18,897 nt of DNA, taken from contig CANQES010000018.1 in NCBI GenBank assembly GCA_947595555.1, forward strand, positions 1-18,897. Reading direction: 5' to 3'. The translations under genes and the position numbers were made by a program. Numbering within the stretch: position 1 is the stretch's first letter; each line of letters opens with the position of its first letter. This DNA comes from an uncultured Clostridia bacterium. Its GTDB lineage: Bacteria > Bacillota > Clostridia > TANB77 > CAG-508. Positions 13,750-18,897 of this stretch are shown piece by piece. Under the pieces are notes generated by a model. It was not told the DNA's origin, made no database searches, and was given only the letters and a program-made list of their open reading frames with translations.

Positions 13750-15105
13750 TTACACTATTAAAATTGGACGGAAAGAAGCGTATTCGCCAGAAGACGGTAA
13801 ACCGCTGTAGTTACGATAATGCGCCCTATCATAGTTGGCATTGTAACGACCTCCTCTTAGAACACAAGGATCCTTAGAATTATAATTTGTTTCAGTTGTC
13901 CTTTCATAACAATTGCTCGCGATATCCCATACATTGCATATTTTGTCTTCCTTAGTATTATCATTTATATTATTCGTTCCTGTATTTGCTATTCCATCAG
14001 ATTCAGTATTTAAACTAGTTTGTTGTGAATACGGTATTGTTTTCGCTTCTGAATTTCTATCATCAAATGTTTGTAAAAATACTATTGCTGTATCCCATGC
14101 ATAACTATTCATTAAATCACTTTCAAATGTAGTAGATATATACATATTTCTACATAGCTCTGATGCTTTATTTTGTGTTGTACAATTCAATACTTGTGCT
14201 TCTGGCTTTTCTACTAATTTTCCTCCTATATATCTTGTCCAACTTAATTCATTATCACTATTACTTGTTTTTTGCTCTGTATATCTTTCTACTCTTGCTT
14301 CATATCTTCCTATATAATATCCTCCTACTTCTTCTACTTTCGTTTTTCCATTTACTTTTTGTGTAAATGCATTATATACTTCTAGTTTAGCTGTTTTATT
14401 TCCATAATTTAAAAAATCTTCTGCTTCTGAATTTTCTTCTTTGTTTCCTCCTGAATATGAGCTTTCTTCTCCTGTAGCACTATCAAAATCATATCTACCT
14501 ATGTTTATTGTCTTAGCATTTCCTTCTGTTTTTGCTTCATCTGTATAAATTGTTCCTACTGGTATCCATACAAATTGACTTCCTTTTGTATTTTCATATG
14601 TTGCATCTTCTATTACTACTCCCTTTGTTACATCTTCTCCTTCTACAATTTTAAATCCCTCTGGTACTACTACTTTGTTTCCATATGCATCTTCTATTTC
14701 TCTATCTTCATTTTTCTGATATACATGCCCTGTCCTTATTGCTTCCTCTACGGTCGTTGGAGTTTTAAAATTTATCGTTCTACTTCCTATTGTTATTTCT
14801 CCTGTTTCTTTTATTGTTGCTCTTTCCTCTGCTGTTATTAGTTTTCTTTTTTCTAAGCTATCTAATAATCCTTCTAATGTTTGCACTGTTCCTTGTGCCG
14901 TTTGACTGTCCATTTCTTGGTTGACTTTCCATAGGTTACATTCTTCTTCTACTGTTGCTCCTCTTGTTTCTACTTTTGCTTTTTCTGCTTGGTTTAATAT
15001 TCCATTGTTTCCAAGCAATGTCGCTATACTCACTCCTGCAAGTATTAGTAAAACTATTATAGTTATAACTAATGCAATTAATGTTATTCCTTTGTTTTTT
15101 CTCAT
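13750..15105 (-). CDS. Prepilin-type surface protein with FGE/SUMF-like C-terminal domain; candidate DGR target
   Basis: The 451-residue protein starts MRKNKGITLIALVITIIVLL, a class III prepilin signal (cleavage after Gly6, hydrophobic helix to about residue 28, alanine rather than glutamate at mature position 5). A helical region follows, then a long beta-rich domain (about 110-451) of formylglycine-generating-enzyme / C-type lectin fold: FVWIPVGTIY, GGYYIGRYEARVERY, NVWDIASNCYERTTE, CVLRGGRYNAN and the terminal SFRPILIV. This fold displays ligands or binding surfaces in several families; enzymatic FGE activity is not implied. ATG 15105 has GAGGA seven bases upstream; an in-frame GTG at 15117 lies on that site. 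The last ~100 bases are unusually GC-rich and look like a hypervariable cassette. A good promoter is present and the gene is bracketed by inverted two-hairpin repeats. Confidence 0.85.
   Translation of the reverse strand: MRKNKGITLIALVITIIVLLILAGVSIATLLGNNGILNQAEKAKVETRGATVEEECNLWKVNQEMDSQTAQGTVQTLEGLLDSLEKRKLITAEERATIKETGEITIGSRTINFKTPTTVEEAIRTGHVYQKNEDREIEDAYGNKVVVPEGFKIVEGEDVTKGVVIEDATYENTKGSQFVWIPVGTIYTDEAKTEGNAKTINIGRYDFDSATGEESSYSGGNKEENSEAEDFLNYGNKTAKLEVYNAFTQKVNGKTKVEEVGGYYIGRYEARVERYTEQKTSNSDNELSWTRYIGGKLVEKPEAQVLNCTTQNKASELCRNMYISTTFESDLMNSYAWDTAIVFLQTFDDRNSEAKTIPYSQQTSLNTESDGIANTGTNNINDNTKEDKICNVWDIASNCYERTTETNYNSKDPCVLRGGRYNANYDRAHYRNYSGLPSSGEYASFRPILIV
13753..13855 (-). other. 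Candidate DGR variable region at the 3' end of the prepilin-FGE gene
   Basis: About 49% G+C by hand count (44 of 89 bases) against roughly 30% in the rest of the gene. Codons around RGGRYNANYDRAHYRNYSG include AAC, TAC and AAT mixed with CGT, GCC, GAT, AGG, CAT and AGC. This is what A-to-any-base replacement at AAY/TAY codons would leave. It ends in a uniform TCTTTCCGTCC stretch before the stop, a possible IMH. No template region or reverse transcriptase is in the window. Confidence 0.45.
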
Positions 15106-15161
15106 TTTTTTCCTCACTTTCTTTTGTTATTATGTTATTTTGTATATACATATTTACTATA

Positions 15162-15190
15162 CTTATATCACATTAATTTTTTTCTTGCAA
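15162..15190 (-). promoter_or_regulatory. Promoter of the prepilin-FGE gene
   Basis: On the minus strand TTGCAA (15185-15190), 17 bases, TATAAG (15162-15167) with an extended TGA before the -10. The tig promoter has the same plan, including TTGCAA and ATGTGATATAA. Confidence 0.6.
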
Positions 15191-15221
15191 GTTTTTTTTT
15201 GCTTTTTATTTTCTAACCAAA

Positions 15222-15284
15222 AATAGTGAACTAGAAAAAATTATTTTCTAATTCACTATTCTTTTGTGCTACTTTTTCAGTAGC
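15222..15284 (-). terminator. Two-hairpin repeat, copy 2; terminator of clpX
   Basis: After the clpX stop the minus strand folds GCTACT-GAAAA-AGTAGC (15268-15284), then a 17-base stem (15244-15260 with 15222-15238, one G-T pair) followed by TTTTT. It begins about ten bases past the clpX stop. It matches the 13631-13692 unit in inverted orientation. Confidence 0.75.
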
Positions 15285-15292
15285 CTCCGCTA

Positions 15293-16618
15293 TTATGCTG
15301 TTTCCTTTTCGTCCTGATTTTCGGGCATTTGTCTCTTCTTTTTTATAATTGGTTTACGCACTAATTTTTCTTCATTAATAACTATGTCTGGTCCTGTTCC
15401 ATTTAGTACTGTATCTTTTGTTATTGTACACTTTTCTATATTTGGATTAGAAGGTATTTCATACATTATATCTCTCATTATTTCTTCTATAATAGAACGA
15501 AGTCCTCTAGCCCCTGTCTTTCTTTCAATTGCTCTATCAACAATAGCTTCTAAAGCTTCTTGATTAAATGCTAATTCTACCTCGTCAATTTGAAATAGTT
15601 TTTGATATTGTTTTACCAATGCATTTTTTGGTTCTACTAATATTTTTATTAAAGCTTCTTTATCTAACTCTTGTAGTGTTGCTACAATTGGTAATCTTCC
15701 AATAAATTCTGGTATTAAACCAAATTTTAATAAATCTTGTGGTAATAATTGTTGGAAAATCTCATATTGCTTAATTTCTTTTTTACTTTTAATTTGACTT
15801 CCAAATCCAATTGCCTTTTCTCCAGTTCTATCTTTAATAATGTCTTCTAGTCCTTCAAATGCTCCTCCACAAATGATTAATATATTTTCTGTATTTATTT
15901 GGATTAACTCTTGATTTGGATGCTTTCTTCCTCCCTGTGGAGGTACAGAAGCAATCGTTCCCTCAATAATTTTTAATAAAGCCTGTTGTACTCCTTCTCC
16001 GCTAACATCTCTAGTAATAGAAGGATTTTCAGATTTTCTTGTTATTTTATCAATTTCATCTATATAAATAATACCTTTTTCTGCTTTTTGCACATCTCCA
16101 TCAGCTGCTTGTATTAATTTTAATAAGATATTCTCAACATCTTCTCCTACATAACCTGCTTCTGTCAATGTTGTTGCATCTGCTATGGCAAATGGCACAT
16201 TTAATATTTTAGCTAAAGTTCTTGCCAATAAAGTTTTTCCACAACCGGTTGGTCCCAATAATAAAATATTACTTTTTTGAATTTCTACATCATCCTTAGT
16301 AGCATTTTCTTCATGTGCAATTCTTTTATAGTGATTATATACAGCTACTGATAAAGTCTTTTTGGCTTCTTCTTGCCCAATTACATAGTCGTCTAATACC
16401 TTTTTAATTTCTTTTGGACTTGGAATATCGTTTAACTCATTTAATGTATATCCTGCTTTTTCATCTTCATATAATTCAGATTCTATAATGCTAGTACAAA
16501 GCTCTACGCATTCATCACAAATATATACTCCTGGTCCAGCTACTATCTTTCTAACATTTTCTTGTGCCTTTCCACAAAAAGAACATCTTACACTTTTAGG
16601 GGTATCGTTTTTTGCCAT
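15293..16618 (-). CDS. clpX: ATP-dependent Clp protease ATP-binding subunit ClpX
   Basis: The 441-residue protein has the N-terminal C4 zinc-binding domain (cysteines 12, 15, 34 and 37 in RCSFCGK and ICDECVELC), Walker A GPTGCGKTLLARTLA (122-136), the pore-loop motif AGYVGEDVENIL, Walker B GIIYIDEIDKI and the C-terminal RKTGARGLRSIIEEIMRD. IGF-type docking to ClpP is represented by the ATGEKAIGFGSQ stretch (here TGEKAIGFGSQI). ClpX unfolds tagged proteins and feeds them to ClpP. ATG 16618 follows AAAGGAGAG. It lies 38 bases downstream of clpP and is probably co-transcribed. The tail is short and charged (ENQDEKETA). Confidence 0.98.
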   Translation of the reverse strand: MAKNDTPKSVRCSFCGKAQENVRKIVAGPGVYICDECVELCTSIIESELYEDEKAGYTLNELNDIPSPKEIKKVLDDYVIGQEEAKKTLSVAVYNHYKRIAHEENATKDDVEIQKSNILLLGPTGCGKTLLARTLAKILNVPFAIADATTLTEAGYVGEDVENILLKLIQAADGDVQKAEKGIIYIDEIDKITRKSENPSITRDVSGEGVQQALLKIIEGTIASVPPQGGRKHPNQELIQINTENILIICGGAFEGLEDIIKDRTGEKAIGFGSQIKSKKEIKQYEIFQQLLPQDLLKFGLIPEFIGRLPIVATLQELDKEALIKILVEPKNALVKQYQKLFQIDEVELAFNQEALEAIVDRAIERKTGARGLRSIIEEIMRDIMYEIPSNPNIEKCTITKDTVLNGTGPDIVINEEKLVRKPIIKKKRQMPENQDEKETA

Positions 16619-16656
16619 TTTCTTCTCTCCTTTAATACGCTTTTCTATAATTACTA

Positions 16657-17262
16657 TTATTTTCTTTTGTCCATAATACCATCAATTAAACCATATTTTA
16701 ATGCTTCTTCTGCTGTCATATAATTATCTCTTTCAGTATCTTTTTGAATTGTCTCAATAGATTGACCTGTTCTTTCACTTAAAAATTTATTTAGCTTTTC
16801 TCTTGTTTTAATTAAATGGTCTGCATGAATTTTTACTTCTGTTGCTTGACCTGAAATTCCGCCTCCACCAATTAATGGTTGATGAATTAAAATTTCAGCA
16901 TTTGGAGTAGCAAATCTTTTTCCTTTTTCACCAGCAGCTAAAAGTGCAGCTCCCATACTAGCAGCCATTCCTACACATATAGTAGTTACTGGGCATTTGA
17001 TATAGTTCATTGTATCAATAATTCCCATTCCATCTGTGATAGAACCACCTGGTGAATTAATATATAAATTAATATCCTTATCTGGGTCTTCTGACTCTAA
17101 GAATAATAACTGTGCAATTACTAAACTAGATGTTGTTGGATTTACGTCCTCCCCTAAAAATATAATTCTATCTTTCAATAATCTTGAAAAGATATCATAA
17201 GATCTCTCCCCTTTATTTGTTTGCTCTATTACATAAGGTACTAAACTATCTTTTTCTAACAT
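16657..17262 (-). CDS. clpP: ATP-dependent Clp protease proteolytic subunit ClpP
   Basis: The 201-residue serine protease has catalytic Ser102 in VGMAASMGA, His127 in EILIHQPL and Asp179 in KDTERDNY. SYDIFSRLLKDRIIFLG at the N terminus and YINSPGGSITDGMGIID are typical. The handle region (IGGGGISGQATE) is three residues longer than in Bacillus subtilis ClpP. ClpP forms the double-ring barrel that degrades proteins delivered by ClpX or ClpC. ATG 17262 follows AAGGAGG. The order tig-clpP-clpX is widespread in bacteria. A terminator-like hairpin in the tig-clpP gap could lower read-through from tig. Confidence 0.98.
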   Translation of the reverse strand: MLEKDSLVPYVIEQTNKGERSYDIFSRLLKDRIIFLGEDVNPTTSSLVIAQLLFLESEDPDKDINLYINSPGGSITDGMGIIDTMNYIKCPVTTICVGMAASMGAALLAAGEKGKRFATPNAEILIHQPLIGGGGISGQATEVKIHADHLIKTREKLNKFLSERTGQSIETIQKDTERDNYMTAEEALKYGLIDGIMDKRK

Positions 17263-17326
17263 AATTTTCCTCCTTGTTAATTCTTTTTACTTTTTACCAT
17301 TTTAATGGCAAATTATTTTAAAATCC

Positions 17327-17374
17327 AAAAAGTTGGGAATAAAATTTTACTTTTTGATTTTACACCCCAACCTT
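17327..17374 (-). terminator. Terminator or attenuator between tig and clpP
   Basis: On the minus strand AAGGTTGGG and CCCAACTTTTT pair, with an inner TAAAAT/ATTTTA stem. Five T's end the structure. It begins seven bases past the tig stop and lies upstream of clpP. It may separate tig from clpPX or only partly reduce read-through. Confidence 0.65.
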
Positions 17375-17380
17375 TATATT

Positions 17381-18667
17381 TTATTTCATTTTTGCATTCT
17401 TTACTAAAAATTCCATGGCCTTTTCTGATGTTAATCCTTCTTTTACATATTTTCTTACATTTTCATTTTTTAAGAATTCCTCATCATTTTCTCTTCCATA
17501 ATTTTTAGCCATTTCTTTTAATTTTTCATCAATGTCTTTTTCTGTTGTTTCAATCTTTTCTGCTTTTATAACAGCTTCTAAAGCTAATCTTGATTTAATT
17601 GCTTCCATTGCTTGAGGTTCATATTCTTTTCTCATATCTTCTTGGCTTTTTCCCATCATTTGAAGATATTGATCCAATTTTAATCCTTGATAAGATAATC
17701 TTTGTTCAATGTCTTTCATCATATTATCAATTTCTAATTCTACCATACCAGATGGAATATCCACTTTGATGTTTTCACAAACAGATTTCATAACAGCTTC
17801 CTGTGTCTCATATTTTGCTTTCTCATCATTTTCTTTTTGTATTTTTTCTTTTATACTATCTTTTAGTTCTTTTAACGTATCAAATTCACTTACATCTTTT
17901 GCAAATTCATCATCTAATTTTGGTAATTCTTTTTTCTTTATTTCATGAACTTTTACTTTAAATGTTGCATCTTTTCCGGCTAAATCTTTTGAAAAGTATT
18001 CATCTGGGAATTTTACTTTAATATCTCTTTCCTCATCAATTTTCATTCCAATTACTTGATCTTCAAATCCTGGAATAAAGCTGTTACTTCCAATTTCCAA
18101 ATCATGTCCTTCTGATTTTCCCCCTTCAAATGCTTTTCCATCAACAAATCCTTCAAAATCAATAGTTGCAATGTCTCCACTCTCAACTGGTCTATCTTCA
18201 ATAGAAATCATTCTAGCATTATGTTCTTGCATGTGGCTTAATTCATGTTCTATATCATGGTCTGTAACATTATACTCAATTTTTTTGATTTCTATACCTT
18301 TATATTTTCCAAGTTGTGCTTCTGGTTTTGTTTGCATAATTGCTGTAAAAATCAAATCTTTTCCTTTTTCCATTTGTGTTATATCAATGTCTGGTCTGCT
18401 TACTACTTCTATGTTATTTTCTTTTACCGCTTCTTCTAATGCATCTTGTGCTACTTCATTAAATGCATCTTCGTAAAATATTTCTTTTCCATAATATTTT
18501 TCTACGATTTGCATTGGTGCTTTTCCTTTTCTAAATCCTGGTATATTAAAGTATTTTGCACTTTTAAAGTAAACTTTTTTGATTGCTTCATCAAATTTAC
18601 TTGCTTCGATTGTTATTTCTAATTTTACTTCATTTGCGTTTTTAGTTTTTTCAACTTTACAATTCAT
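17381..18667 (-). CDS. tig: Trigger factor (ribosome-associated chaperone, peptidyl-prolyl isomerase)
   Basis: The 428-residue protein has the N-terminal ribosome-binding domain with FNIPGFRKGKAPMQIVEKYYG (the GFRxGxxP loop, about 40-60). The FKBP-type isomerase domain follows (about 150-240: GDIATIDFEGFVDGKAFEGG, SNSFIPGFEDQVIGM). The helical C-terminal chaperone arms come last (to EFLVKNAKMK). It binds nascent chains at the ribosome exit. ATG 18667 is preferred over the in-frame TTG three codons upstream because AAAGGA is nine bases before it and would overlap the TTG. A good promoter lies upstream, divergent from the tRNA-Leu promoter. Confidence 0.97.
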   Translation of the reverse strand: MNCKVEKTKNANEVKLEITIEASKFDEAIKKVYFKSAKYFNIPGFRKGKAPMQIVEKYYGKEIFYEDAFNEVAQDALEEAVKENNIEVVSRPDIDITQMEKGKDLIFTAIMQTKPEAQLGKYKGIEIKKIEYNVTDHDIEHELSHMQEHNARMISIEDRPVESGDIATIDFEGFVDGKAFEGGKSEGHDLEIGSNSFIPGFEDQVIGMKIDEERDIKVKFPDEYFSKDLAGKDATFKVKVHEIKKKELPKLDDEFAKDVSEFDTLKELKDSIKEKIQKENDEKAKYETQEAVMKSVCENIKVDIPSGMVELEIDNMMKDIEQRLSYQGLKLDQYLQMMGKSQEDMRKEYEPQAMEAIKSRLALEAVIKAEKIETTEKDIDEKLKEMAKNYGRENDEEFLKNENVRKYVKEGLTSEKAMEFLVKNAKMK

Positions 18668-18701
18668 TGTTTTCAATCCTTTCTTTTTTTATAGCTCATA
18701 T

Positions 18702-18729
18702 ATTATATCACATTTTTCTTATTTTGCAA
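18702..18729 (-). promoter_or_regulatory. Promoter of tig
   Basis: On the minus strand TTGCAA (18724-18729), 16 bases, TATAAT (18702-18707) with an extended TGA. The untranslated leader is about 30 bases. Confidence 0.65.
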
Positions 18730-18758
18730 GAAATTTTTCACTTTTTTTTAGAAATATA

Positions 18759-18787
18759 TTGACAAAAAAAAAACAACATATTATAAT
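18759..18787 (+). promoter_or_regulatory. Consensus promoter of tRNA-Leu
   Basis: TTGACA (18759-18764), 17 bases, TATAAT (18782-18787). Both boxes match the consensus exactly, as expected for a stable-RNA gene. The predicted start is about 18794, some 30 bases before the mature tRNA. Confidence 0.85.
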
Positions 18788-18825
18788 GTTAATTGTCGTT
18801 GACATTGACCAGTTCAATATTATAT

Positions 18826-18897
18826 GCAGATGTGGCGGAACTGGTAGACGCACAGGACTTAAAATCCTGCGGTTGAATAAACCGTGCCGGTTCGATT
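18826..18897 (+). tRNA. tRNA-Leu (anticodon UAA), truncated by the window edge
   Basis: The acceptor strand GCAGATG (18826-18832) is followed by TGGCGGAACTGGTAGACGC (D arm), then CAGGACTTAAAATCCTG with anticodon TAA, and a long class II variable arm (GGTTGAATAAACC). The T arm begins GCCGGTTCGATT and the window ends inside it. The D-arm and anticodon sequences match bacterial tRNA-Leu(UAA). The 3' acceptor half and CCA lie outside. Confidence 0.95.

Noticed and set aside
14163..14841. Hydrophobic plus-strand frames opposite the prepilin-FGE gene
   Set aside because: The antisense of threonine- and glutamate-rich codons gives leucine- and phenylalanine-rich noise. No start site or domain is present.
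14936..15151. A 71-codon minus-strand frame overlapping the start of the prepilin gene
   Set aside because: It is another frame of the same prepilin coding region, asparagine- and serine-rich, with no independent ribosome-binding site.

Overview
The window comes from an AT-rich, endospore-forming, low-GC Gram-positive bacterium of the Clostridia. The evidence is a stage V sporulation regulator (spoVT), an H-type small acid-soluble spore protein, a HrcA-type CIRCE operator in front of groESL, an Asp23/AmaP/DUF2273 envelope cluster, a tig-clpP-clpX block, strong AAGGAGG ribosome-binding sites and very AT-biased codon use. Most of the window is chromosomal housekeeping, and most genes lie on the minus strand.

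Reading downward on the minus strand from 3635 to 1 is one operon-like series: asp23, amaP, a DUF2273 membrane peptide, nusB, xseA, xseB and a DUF212 (YuiD-like) gene cut by the window edge. Its putative promoter carries an 11-bp palindrome over the -10. From 3666 to 6733 lie a small RNHCP zinc-ribbon gene, a TGS-domain nucleoside kinase, sspH (plus strand) and spoVT, which has a good sigma-G-type promoter. From 6815 to 8931 is groES-groEL with CIRCE. A plus-strand RluA-type pseudouridine synthase (9042-9776) appears to have a leaderless transcript.

The accessory part runs from about 9890 to 15290. It holds a two-component system in which both the regulator and the sensor kinase are frameshifted, a 258-bp MITE-like element with 46-bp perfect inner arms and an apparent 8-bp target duplication, an Amidase_6 protein whose stop codon is supplied by that element, and a prepilin-like protein with a formylglycine-generating-enzyme-like (C-type lectin fold) C terminus. 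The last ~100 bases of that gene look like the variable region of a diversity-generating retroelement (DGR) target. The gene is bracketed by inverted copies of a two-hairpin repeat. From 15293 to 18667 are clpX, clpP and tig (protein folding and quality control), and a divergent tRNA-Leu(UAA) with a consensus promoter runs off the right edge.

Two repeat families are scattered through gene gaps. One is a REP-like palindrome of about 25 bp with a GGGG-ACGG-CCCC core (six copies). The other is a two-hairpin element (two copies). No reverse transcriptase, transposase, CRISPR array or phage gene is visible. The points most worth following up are the possible DGR target, the MITE-like element, the REP-like family and the decayed two-component system.
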